Below, in pieces: positions 1-5,366 of a DNA stretch of 5,993 bases. The notes under the pieces were generated by a model. It saw only the letters and a list, made by a program, of their open reading frames with translations, made no database searches and had not been told where the DNA came from. Each line of letters opens with the position of its first letter. The stretch's first letter is position 1. Source of the DNA: an uncultured Clostridia bacterium (GTDB lineage: Bacteria > Bacillota > Clostridia > Oscillospirales > Ruminococcaceae); the NCBI GenBank assembly GCA_947302065.1, contig CAMYUO010000131.1, positions 1 through 5,993 on the forward strand. Reading direction: 5' to 3'. Made by a program: the position numbers and the translations under genes.

Positions 1-1235
1 TATACAACGTCGCCCTCTGTGGCTGTTATCTGCGCACCCGAGCCTTTTGAAGGGTCAAGCGTTGCCGTGCCGTTTACTATCTTCAATGTGTGAGGTATCT
101 TCTTGAATATCGGGGTGATAGTAACTGTGCCGCTGAATCTGTATCTGCTCTTGTTGCTGTTCCACAGCACGATATACCCGAACATCTTCTCATACGCTTC
201 ATCGGGCAGGTGGAACGAAAACGTGTTTTCTTCCGGTGTCTGAGTAAATGTTTCACTGTATGCAGGCTTGGTGCTGCCGGCAGTGTTATCCGTAAAGGAT
301 ATATCATACTTTATCTCATATCCTTCAAAGGTCATGCCGTCGGGTGTTTTATCCGCAGCGATCGTGGCATCTTTTGATCTGTCAACATTGCCCATGATAG
401 TTGACGAGATACCGTCAGTTCTTGTAACGGTATTTCCGTTTCTGAGCGTAAATGTGATAGAACCGCTGAACGCCGGGATACTATACGGAACTTTATCTAC
501 AATAGCATCAAGAGCCTCGAAGTTGATATTCCAATGATTCGCATATTCCTCGGCTTTTGTGCCGGTGTAGCCGTAGATAGTTGCATCATCTGCGATCTCC
601 TCAAAGGAATTGCTGCCTATATCGGTAACAGTTTTCGGAATGTATATCCTGCTGAGGCTTGTACATCTGTAAAAAGCGTGATTGCTGATCGTGGTGACAC
701 TTGCAGGGATATTGACAGCCTTAAGTTTCTTACAGCCGAAAAACGCCTGTGCGCCTATCAGCGTTACTCCTGTCTCGATATATATATCTTCAAGAGTTTC
801 ATGCTCATAGAAAGTCCTCTGTCCGAGTGTTTTCAGAGTTTTGGGAAGATCAACTCTCTTGAGCTTTTTAAACTTTGCAAATGTCGGAGTAAAGTCATTG
901 CCGTCAAGTTCACACGCTATGTGTGTGACATTGTGCGTGTATCCGTAAACATTATCGGTGACTGTCTCCGGCACTGTGATCCGGGTGATGTCGTTTGACG
1001 CATCACTGTCGTCATCTCTGCCAAGCGTATCCCTGACCGAAATGATGTGCGCATCACCGCTCCCTCCGTTTTCGAGCGTAAATACCCACTCGAGACCGGT
1101 CTTCTGGTCAAGAAACGAGAACCTGCGCTCAGCAGCCTCTGCTGTCATCATACCGTCCGGCAGCAGCGGCAGAAGCGTGAATACCAGCAGTAATGCTGTC
1201 ACGAACGAAACTGCTCTTGTTTTCAGTCTTTGCAT
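1..1235 (-). CDS. Secreted BspA-like leucine-rich-repeat surface protein (3' end beyond window)
   Basis: Open for 411 complete codons from ATG at 1235 to the left edge; the stop lies outside the window. The start is fixed by an AGGGGG ribosome site and by a signal peptide directly after it: basic MQRLKTR, hydrophobic core about residues 8-26, and a probable cut in TAEAAE near residue 34-35. Residues 119-209 hold four LRR_5/BspA-type repeats of 22-23 residues (pattern AFxxCxxLxxIxIPxxVTxIG). A typical C-cap follows (ATIYGYTGTKAEEYA..., about 218-243). Residues 250-380 are beta-rich and not recognised. From about 383 (HTLKIVNGTATLDPSKGSG) the sequence resembles the start of a divergent InlB B-repeat domain. 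The family comprises secreted or surface-attached adhesion/binding proteins; the ligand here is unknown. It lies 82 bp downstream of the acyltransferase on the same strand and may be partly co-transcribed. Product class is confident, function is not. Confidence 0.88.
   Translation of the reverse strand, partial: MQRLKTRAVSFVTALLLVFTLLPLLPDGMMTAEAAERRFSFLDQKTGLEWVFTLENGGSGDAHIISVRDTLGRDDDSDASNDITRITVPETVTDNVYGYTHNVTHIACELDGNDFTPTFAKFKKLKRVDLPKTLKTLGQRTFYEHETLEDIYIETGVTLIGAQAFFGCKKLKAVNIPASVTTISNHAFYRCTSLSRIYIPKTVTDIGSNSFEEIADDATIYGYTGTKAEEYANHWNINFEALDAIVDKVPYSIPAFSGSITFTLRNGNTVTRTDGISSTIMGNVDRSKDATIAADKTPDGMTFEGYEIKYDISFTDNTAGSTKPAYSETFTQTPEENTFSFHLPDEAYEKMFGYIVLWNSNKSRYRFSGTVTITPIFKKIPHTLKIVNGTATLDPSKGSGAQITATEGDVV
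609..881 (-). repeat. Four BspA-type LRR units in the surface protein
   Basis: Residues 119-140, 141-163, 164-186 and 187-209 of the leftmost gene are consecutive leucine-rich repeats with a 22-23-residue period. Conserved positions are an aromatic Phe near the start, Leu in the xxLxxI/V segment, IP or an equivalent, and the closing V/L-x-x-I/L-G. The repeats are degenerate at DNA level, so this is a protein repeat rather than a tandem DNA repeat. Confidence 0.8.
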
Positions 1236-1243
1236 TTGCTTTT

Positions 1244-1250
1244 CCCCCTT
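1244..1250 (-). promoter_or_regulatory. Ribosome binding site of the LRR protein gene
   Basis: The minus strand reads AAGGGGG followed by eight bases and then the ATG at 1235. This purine tract and its spacing select this ATG, which is also the one that gives a complete signal peptide. Confidence 0.7.
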
Positions 1251-1281
1251 GATAGTGTTTGCTTTATAAAATGCACGACGA

Positions 1282-1305
1282 CCCGCACACGCAGTGCTAT
1301 GCGGG
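1282..1305 (-). terminator. Weak hairpin downstream of the acyltransferase, possible leaky terminator
   Basis: On the minus strand CCCGCA pairs with TGCGGG. An inner CAC/GTG pairing sits around a three-base TGC loop, with a three-base bulge. It begins 12 bases after the acyltransferase stop. No T-run follows directly; the nearest T-rich bases (ATTTTATAA) come about eight bases later. It could be an inefficient terminator that lets transcription continue into the LRR gene, or a stabilising 3' hairpin. Confidence 0.35.
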
Positions 1306-1317
1306 CATCACTGCATA

Positions 1318-2394
1318 TTAGTTGACCTGTTCTTTTCTCTTTGCCTTTGAGCCGAAAAGCACACGGATATACCTCGATTTGTCCACTGCGGCGCACAGCG
1401 CAAAGGTCAGCGGATAGCATATAACCAGCGTCAGCACAAAGTTTGCGATGCTGCCCTGCCCTGCCCTGCCGAGAAAATACTGGCACAGCACGACGAGCGG
1501 ATAATGCAGGATATAGAATACATACGACACCCTCGCATTGAATCCCGAGAACCTGCCCGTAAAATCGAGATGGTCGTGCGCAATCGCCATGAGCGCACCC
1601 ACGCCGAACAGGAACGCTGCATAATTGCAAACAGTGTTGAGCGTTCCCAGACCGCCGATAAAGATAAATATGGCGGTGTTTGCGATGCCTGCCGCAAGAA
1701 ATGCCAGCGTGAGCGGTATCCTGAACTTTGCAAAGCTCTTTGCGAATGACGGCTGACTGAAAAAGTAATAGCCGAGCAGATAAACACAAAGATATGTCGG
1801 CACTCGCTTTCCGAGTATGTCGATATCGAACATCGCAGCAGCCGCTATTGTCAGCACCACGCCGACGATGACCGCCTTTGTGCCGCTTTCGTCCACATTT
1901 CCGATGAGCTTTATTATCACGCAGGACAGCAGCGATATTATTATCAGCACCCCGAGGAACCAGAAGTGTCCGAGGGTGAAACCGCCGTCATATCCCGAAA
2001 GGTCTGTGAACCTTGTAAAGTACACGCCGTAGTGCTCAAAGAAATTGCCGCCGTAACCGTTATGGCTGACATCTGCGATATAGCTCATTATCGGATCGAT
2101 CACCAGCAGACCGGATACGAACGGTATGCCGAGCCTTATGAATCGCTCTTTGATGAACGTGCCGTATCCGCGCTTTTGCAGCGAATACCTTGCCGACACG
2201 CCTGCAAGCAGGAACATCAGCGGCATGAACCACGGGCTGATGAACGACACTATCGCCGCGATCGGCCTGACCTCGTCAAAGAAGATGTAGTTCGCTTCAT
2301 TCCATGTGTTATACGCCATAGCTGCGTGATACAGCACCAGCAGCGACACCGTCAGCCAGCGCAGATTATCTATATAATGTATACGCTTGTTCAT
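1318..2394 (-). CDS. Acyltransferase 3 family integral membrane protein
   Basis: A 358-residue polytopic membrane protein of the acyltransferase 3 (OafA/OpgC-like) family, which moves acyl groups, usually acetyl, onto extracytoplasmic sugars or polymers. The N-terminal YIDNLRW leads into the first membrane segment and carries the family R-x10-H signature (Arg12, His23), the expected active-site region. Further family-like patches are RFIRLGIPF (84-92), GHFWFL (142-147) and YILHYPLV (294-301). About ten hydrophobic segments are visible, ending near residue 337, followed by a basic cytoplasmic tail (SKAKRKEQVN). The length is normal. The start sits 22 bp after the CWB2 gene stop with no terminator between, indicating one operon. 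A 5-bp unit repeated four times lies in codons about 309-315. The acceptor is unknown; a cell-wall glycopolymer or surface polysaccharide is an inference from the neighbouring wall-anchored protein. Confidence 0.9.
   Translation of the reverse strand: MNKRIHYIDNLRWLTVSLLVLYHAAMAYNTWNEANYIFFDEVRPIAAIVSFISPWFMPLMFLLAGVSARYSLQKRGYGTFIKERFIRLGIPFVSGLLVIDPIMSYIADVSHNGYGGNFFEHYGVYFTRFTDLSGYDGGFTLGHFWFLGVLIIISLLSCVIIKLIGNVDESGTKAVIVGVVLTIAAAAMFDIDILGKRVPTYLCVYLLGYYFFSQPSFAKSFAKFRIPLTLAFLAAGIANTAIFIFIGGLGTLNTVCNYAAFLFGVGALMAIAHDHLDFTGRFSGFNARVSYVFYILHYPLVVLCQYFLGRAGQGSIANFVLTLVICYPLTFALCAAVDKSRYIRVLFGSKAKRKEQVN
1451..1470. repeat. Pentanucleotide tandem repeat (CTGCC)x4 inside the acyltransferase gene
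   Basis: Four perfect head-to-tail copies of CTGCC (GGCAG on the coding strand) fall within the acyltransferase and encode part of GRAGQGS before the last membrane segment. The unit is not a multiple of three. Adding one copy would move translation into the frame that stops at 1431-1433. Losing one would enter a frame open to 1223, replacing the last membrane segment and tail with unrelated sequence. Slippage here is only a possibility: four units is short. Confidence 0.85.
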
Positions 2395-2401
2395 TATGCT
2401 A

Positions 2402-2405
2402 CCCC
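2402..2405 (-). promoter_or_regulatory. Weak ribosome binding site of the acyltransferase gene
   Basis: The minus strand reads CCGGGGTAGCATA then ATG. The GGGG core with a seven-base spacer is the only purine-rich match in the 22-bp gap after the upstream stop. It is weaker than the sites of the other genes here, which fits translation partly coupled to the upstream gene. Confidence 0.45.
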
Positions 2406-2416
2406 GGTTTTATCTG

Positions 2417-3796
2417 TCATGCGCTTGCCTGTTTTATGCTGCTCACCAGCGAACTTGGCACAGCGCCCGTTCCGCCGAAAACGTATATCCTGTCGGCAGA
2501 CTTTGCTTTGAGATAAGATGTCTGATCAGCACTGAGCTTGCCGTTTGCAAGGCAGATAGCCGCTGCCCTGCTCGCTGCAAACACACCGCCTGCGAGCGCA
2601 TCGGGGAAATCGGTTCCCGTTGCCACGCCAATGCAGCCGCCGTTGAGTATCTCGCTGAATTCTTTGTTGACCGCAATGCTGGTCTTGTATCTGTTCTCAC
2701 CTGCAACACGCCTTATCCTCGTGCCGTTGAGAGTATTCTTCACGTATTGCTCCATATTTTCGGAGATAACGCCCGTTCCGCCTATTATCCATGCGTCGTA
2801 AACGCATCCCCTGCGGTAAAGCTCTTTTAAATAATCGGCAGTTTCCGCATCAGGCTCATCGCCCTTTTGCAGATAGATTATCAGCATATTCATTAACGCC
2901 GCAGCAGAGCTTGCCGAAAGTGCATCTGCATAATCATTGCCATATGCAAAGATCATATACGTCGGTGCGGCAGACATGCTCTTTGCTATCTTTATCGCTG
3001 TGCCGTAACGGGTATCACCGTACAGGCGCTCGACCGTCAGCTTGCTGTTTTTGAGAGTCTGTTCTATATTTGCGCTGACAGCACCCGTTCCGCCGAGTAT
3101 GATGACTTTCTTTGCACCGAGCCTTTTTATCTCGTTGAATGTCACCGCTGCAAGAGTATTTGACGGCGTGAGCAGTATCGGCGCTTTGTTCTTGTATGCA
3201 AGCGGAACGCCTGCAAGCGCATCGGCATAGCTCTCACCGCTTGCCAGCACGACTGTCTGAGCCGATGTATAGCTTTGCTTTGAGATGCTCACCGCTGTTT
3301 CATATCTGTTTTTTCCGAAAAGGCGTTTTACTTCAAGACCCGGAACAATGTGCATGTCTCTGGCAGCGATTCCGTCGGGCTGATATACACAGCCATACAT
3401 CATCCTTATGCTGTCGGGCGTCTCGATGTGGCAGTTTGTAAAATTCAGTCCGCCGTCGAAATCACTTATCGCTGATGCTGTCGCCTTTATTGTAACATCG
3501 GAGTTTGTGACGCTCAGCACAGGGTCACTTCCCTGCCCGTTGAATCCCATTGCTCCATCAATTGTCATCGTGGCATTGGTTATGCTTATGACAGGCTTGA
3601 CCGTTTTGTCGCTCTGGCAGAAGATAACTGCATAGTTTTTGCCCGATCTGAGAGTCAGCCTGCCTCCCGATGTCTTGATATTCGTGTCGGCGTCAAGGCG
3701 CATGACAGCACGGTATGAGTTTTCAAGCGTGATGTTTCCCTGCGATGCTATCGTCAGTCCCTTGATACTGCTGCGGATAAGCTCGTTCGGTCTCAT
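2417..3796 (-). CDS. Cell-wall-binding repeat (CWB2) protein, C-terminal piece without signal peptide
   Basis: A 459-codon frame. Residues 1-150 are a beta-rich module with repeating rungs (ISITNATMTIDG, LSVTNSDVTIKA, LNFTNCHIETPD) suggestive of a beta-helix-like fold. Residues 157-459 are three CWB2 modules, each with R-x-x/L-x-G-x-x-RY-x-T, an x-x-YADAL or FPDAL segment, and GGTG(A/V)(V/I)S or GGTGAVPSS. In C. difficile, three tandem CWB2 modules form the trimer that attaches S-layer and Cwp proteins non-covalently to an anionic wall polymer; the same anchoring role is inferred here. Automatic names such as LytC or amidase would be misleading, because no amidase domain is visible. As it stands, this frame starts at an ATG overlapping the upstream TGA and would give a cytoplasmic product, which makes no sense for a wall protein, hence the frameshift interpretation. 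The acyltransferase follows 22 bp downstream. Confidence 0.85.
   Translation of the reverse strand: MRPNELIRSSIKGLTIASQGNITLENSYRAVMRLDADTNIKTSGGRLTLRSGKNYAVIFCQSDKTVKPVISITNATMTIDGAMGFNGQGSDPVLSVTNSDVTIKATASAISDFDGGLNFTNCHIETPDSIRMMYGCVYQPDGIAARDMHIVPGLEVKRLFGKNRYETAVSISKQSYTSAQTVVLASGESYADALAGVPLAYKNKAPILLTPSNTLAAVTFNEIKRLGAKKVIILGGTGAVSANIEQTLKNSKLTVERLYGDTRYGTAIKIAKSMSAAPTYMIFAYGNDYADALSASSAAALMNMLIIYLQKGDEPDAETADYLKELYRRGCVYDAWIIGGTGVISENMEQYVKNTLNGTRIRRVAGENRYKTSIAVNKEFSEILNGGCIGVATGTDFPDALAGGVFAASRAAAICLANGKLSADQTSYLKAKSADRIYVFGGTGAVPSSLVSSIKQASA
2420..3328 (-). repeat. Three tandem CWB2 (cell wall binding repeat 2) modules
   Basis: Module 1 covers residues 157-251 of the 459-codon frame (about 3044-3328), module 2 residues 256-355 (2732-3031) and module 3 residues 362-459 (2420-2713). 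Markers are KNRYETA / DTRYGTA / ENRYKTS, GESYADAL / GNDYADAL / GTDFPDAL, and LGGTGAVS / IGGTGVIS / FGGTGAVPSS. Three complete copies is the usual number for a functional wall anchor. The copies are diverged and show no obvious DNA-level identity. Confidence 0.88.
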
Positions 3797-4026
3797 ACTG
3801 AGGCTCTTTTGAACGTCAGCGTTTTTGTGCTGTCGTTGTAGCTCACCGCACCGTTGCCGAGAATATCGCCGCAGTTGCTGCTCGTCACCCGTATGTCCGC
3901 TACGAACAGGTCATATGACGTTGCCGCACTCGCCTTGATGCCGCCCTGCCCGAACAGACCTGTCAGAGCAAAAGCCACCGCAAATGCCGTGATGAATGAT
4001 ACTGTCCTTGTCAAAAATCTTTTCAT
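3793..4026 (-). CDS. Signal-peptide-bearing N-terminal piece of the split CWB2 protein
   Basis: A 77-codon frame with an ideal AAAGGAGG ribosome site and a strong promoter. MKRFLTRTVSFITA begins a Sec signal peptide with hydrophobic core to about residue 25 and a probable cut after KASA or KASAA (34-35). The mature part (YDLFVADIRVTSSNCGDILG..., VSYNDSTKTLTFKRAS) is the opening of a domain I recall from secreted clostridial proteins, usually followed by rungs like those at the start of the 459-codon frame. The TGA at 3793-3795 cuts it off. On its own it would release a peptide of about 42 residues with no anchor. It is best read as exon-like N-terminus of a single broken gene rather than a separate small protein. 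Confidence 0.75.
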   Translation of the reverse strand: MKRFLTRTVSFITAFAVAFALTGLFGQGGIKASAATSYDLFVADIRVTSSNCGDILGNGAVSYNDSTKTLTFKRASV

Positions 4027-4032
4027 ACTGAC

Positions 4033-4040
4033 CCTCCTTT
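4033..4040 (-). promoter_or_regulatory. Strong ribosome binding site of the CWB2 gene
   Basis: The minus strand reads AAAGGAGG, six bases (GTCAGT), then ATG at 4026. This near-perfect Shine-Dalgarno confirms that the short signal-peptide frame is the true start of the locus. Confidence 0.9.
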
Positions 4041-4058
4041 AGTACATTGATTTTACTA

Positions 4059-4087
4059 AGTATATCACACCGCTTGCGTTTAGTCAA
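4059..4087 (-). promoter_or_regulatory. Sigma-A type promoter of the CWB2-acyltransferase unit
   Basis: On the minus strand, a -35 TTGACT (4082-4087), an exact 17-base spacer and a -10 TATACT (4059-4064) give one mismatch from consensus in each box. Transcription would start near 4052, leaving a leader of roughly 26 bases that holds only the ribosome site, so no riboswitch or attenuator fits. The -35 box lies one base from the T-run of the preceding terminator. Confidence 0.85.
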
Positions 4088-4088
4088 C

Positions 4089-4123
4089 AAAAAACGTTCT
4101 CCCTGCAATTTACAGAGAGAACG
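4089..4123 (-). terminator. Rho-independent terminator of the dapF-dapL unit
   Basis: On the minus strand the arm CGTTCTCTCTG (4113-4123) pairs with CAGGGAGAACG (4095-4105). There is one mismatch in 11 positions, a seven-base loop TAAATTG, and TTTTTT (4089-4094) follows immediately. It begins 14 bases after the dapL stop, the expected place, and isolates the biosynthetic unit from the surface-protein unit. Confidence 0.9.
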
Positions 4124-4137
4124 CTTGGTTTTGAATT

Positions 4138-5340
4138 TTAGAATTTGAGAGTTTTGAGTCTCTCCATAGCCTCGACAGTTCTGTCCTTGTCGCCGAATGC
4201 GGTGAGTCTGAACCAGCCCTCGCCGTTCTTGCCGAAGCCTGCGCCTGGTGTGCCGACTACGTTTATCTTTTCAAGAAGCAGGTCGAAGAAATCCCAGCCG
4301 CCCATGTTGTCAGGACACTTGAGCCAGATGTACGGGCTGTTCTTTCCGCCTGTGTACTTGATGCCCAGCTCGTCGAGAGCCGCACCGATTATCTTTGCGT
4401 TGTTCTTGTAATACTCGATGTTCTCTCTTGTCTGCTTGATGCCTTCCTCGCTGAACACAGCCGCAGCTGCGCACTGAACAGGATAGGACACGCCGTTGAA
4501 CTTGCTGCCCTGACGTCTGCCCCAGATGTCTGCAAGCTTTACGTCACTGCCGTCTGATGCCTTGACAACAAGCTCGCTCGGAACTACCGTGTAGCCGCAG
4601 CGCATACCTGTAAAGCCTGCTGTCTTTGACAGTGAGCACATCTCGATAGCGACTTCCTTTGCGCCTTCGATAGCGAAGATAGAACGTGGAACGTCTTCAT
4701 CGGTGATGAAAGCCTCATATGCGCTGTCGTAGATGATAACAGCATTGTTCTTCTTAGCGTAAGCAACCCACTCTTTCAGCTGGTCGTATGTGTAAGCCGA
4801 GCCTGTCGGGTTGTTTGGCGAACACAGATAGATAAGGTCGCACTTTACGCTGTCATCAGGCATAGCCGCAAAGCCGTTTTCCTCATTTGAATCTGCAAAG
4901 ATTATCTTTCTGCCGCACATACTGTTGGTATCAACATAAACAGGGTAAGCAGGGTCTGTGATGAGCACAGTGTTGTCGTTGCCGAAAATGTCAACGATGT
5001 TTCCGCAGTCGGACTTTGCGCCGTCGTTTATCCTGATGTCTGATGCAGGCACGTCAACGCCGAAGGATTTGTAATATCCCGAAACTGCCTCACGCAGAAA
5101 ATCATATCCTGCGCCCGAGTCCTCATAGCCCTTGAACGTCTCCTTGACGCCCATTTCGTCAGCGCCCTTTTTCATTGCTTCAACTACGCACTTTGCGATA
5201 GGCAGCGTAACGTCGCCGATACCCATTCTGATGATGTCGGCATCGGGATGCTCTGCCTTGTAGGCGTTGATCTTCTTTGCGATGTTGATGAAAAGATAGT
5301 TCTTTTCAAGCTTTAAAAAGTTTTCATTGATCTGTGGCAT
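4138..5340 (-). CDS. dapL: LL-diaminopimelate aminotransferase
   Basis: 400 residues, normal for this PLP-dependent class I/II aminotransferase. It converts tetrahydrodipicolinate plus glutamate directly to LL-diaminopimelate and 2-oxoglutarate in the cytoplasm, bypassing the succinylase or acetylase steps of lysine/DAP synthesis. Visible markers: N-terminal INENFLKLEKNYLF, GIGDVTLPI (41-49), YEDSGAGYDFLREAV (72-86), DPAYPVYVDTN (129-139), SPNNPTG with Asn177, YDSAYEAF with Asp205 and Tyr208 for PLP contacts, the PLP-binding Lys239 in SLSKTAGFTGMRCGY, GRRQGSKFNG (274-283), and the C-terminal substrate-carboxylate Arg378 in WFRLTAFG. All expected catalytic residues are present. The start is supported by TAAGGAG nine bases upstream. 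It follows dapF by 26 bp, whose product uses the LL-DAP made here, so the two form an operon ending at the terminator. Confidence 0.97.
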   Translation of the reverse strand: MPQINENFLKLEKNYLFINIAKKINAYKAEHPDADIIRMGIGDVTLPIAKCVVEAMKKGADEMGVKETFKGYEDSGAGYDFLREAVSGYYKSFGVDVPASDIRINDGAKSDCGNIVDIFGNDNTVLITDPAYPVYVDTNSMCGRKIIFADSNEENGFAAMPDDSVKCDLIYLCSPNNPTGSAYTYDQLKEWVAYAKKNNAVIIYDSAYEAFITDEDVPRSIFAIEGAKEVAIEMCSLSKTAGFTGMRCGYTVVPSELVVKASDGSDVKLADIWGRRQGSKFNGVSYPVQCAAAAVFSEEGIKQTRENIEYYKNNAKIIGAALDELGIKYTGGKNSPYIWLKCPDNMGGWDFFDLLLEKINVVGTPGAGFGKNGEGWFRLTAFGDKDRTVEAMERLKTLKF

Positions 5341-5349
5341 TTTACTTTA

Positions 5350-5356
5350 CTCCTTA
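5350..5356 (-). promoter_or_regulatory. Ribosome binding site of dapL
   Basis: TAAGGAG on the minus strand with a nine-base A-rich spacer to the ATG at 5340, inside the 26-bp gap after dapF. No promoter or terminator fits in this gap, which supports co-transcription. Confidence 0.85.
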
Positions 5357-5366
5357 CTAACCTTTA

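Larger units (their letters stand above)
2417..4026 (-). pseudogene. CWB2 cell-wall-binding surface protein gene, split by a one-base frameshift
   Basis: This is the whole locus read as one gene of about 536 codons in two frames. The first piece (4026 down to 3793) supplies the signal peptide and ends ...TKTLTFKRASV then TGA. The second (3796 down to 2417) continues the same domain with NELIRSSIKGLTIASQGN and carries all three CWB2 modules but no signal peptide of its own. The join resembles the ...TLTLxNA...GLTI... flow that I recall from related secreted clostridial proteins, so one added base between about 3793 and 3811 would restore a single protein. An AAAA run at 3807-3810 on the coding strand is a plausible slip point. 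Pseudogene status is not certain: sequencing error, phase variation, or ATGA termination-reinitiation are alternatives. Promoter and ribosome site upstream are intact, and the long second frame has no further damage, suggesting a recent lesion or none. Confidence 0.6.

Noticed and set aside
534..998. 154-codon plus-strand open frame inside the LRR gene
   Set aside because: It is a shadow of the minus-strand gene: no ribosome site, no recognisable domain, and the opposite frame has a signal peptide and regular LRRs.
1263..1268. TATAAA as a -10 box for the LRR gene
   Set aside because: The hexamer 17 bases upstream does not resemble TTGACA and overlaps the hairpin region; in this AT-rich gap the match is weak evidence.
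1223..1789. 188-codon minus-strand frame overlapping the acyltransferase 3' end
   Set aside because: Low-complexity, Cys/Arg-rich translation with no domain, fully overlapping a clear membrane protein. Relevant only as the frame entered if one repeat unit is lost.
2417..3796. N-acetylmuramoyl-L-alanine amidase (LytC) as the product name
   Set aside because: Only the CWB2 repeats would match such entries; no amidase catalytic domain or zinc-binding residues are visible.
3793..3812. Programmed -1 ribosomal frameshifting joining the two CWB2 pieces
   Set aside because: The overlap contains C AAA AGA rather than a canonical X XXY YYZ heptamer. Re-pairing in the shifted frame would be poor, and no obvious stimulatory stem or pseudoknot was seen just downstream. 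Not excluded, but less likely than a mutation or sequence error.
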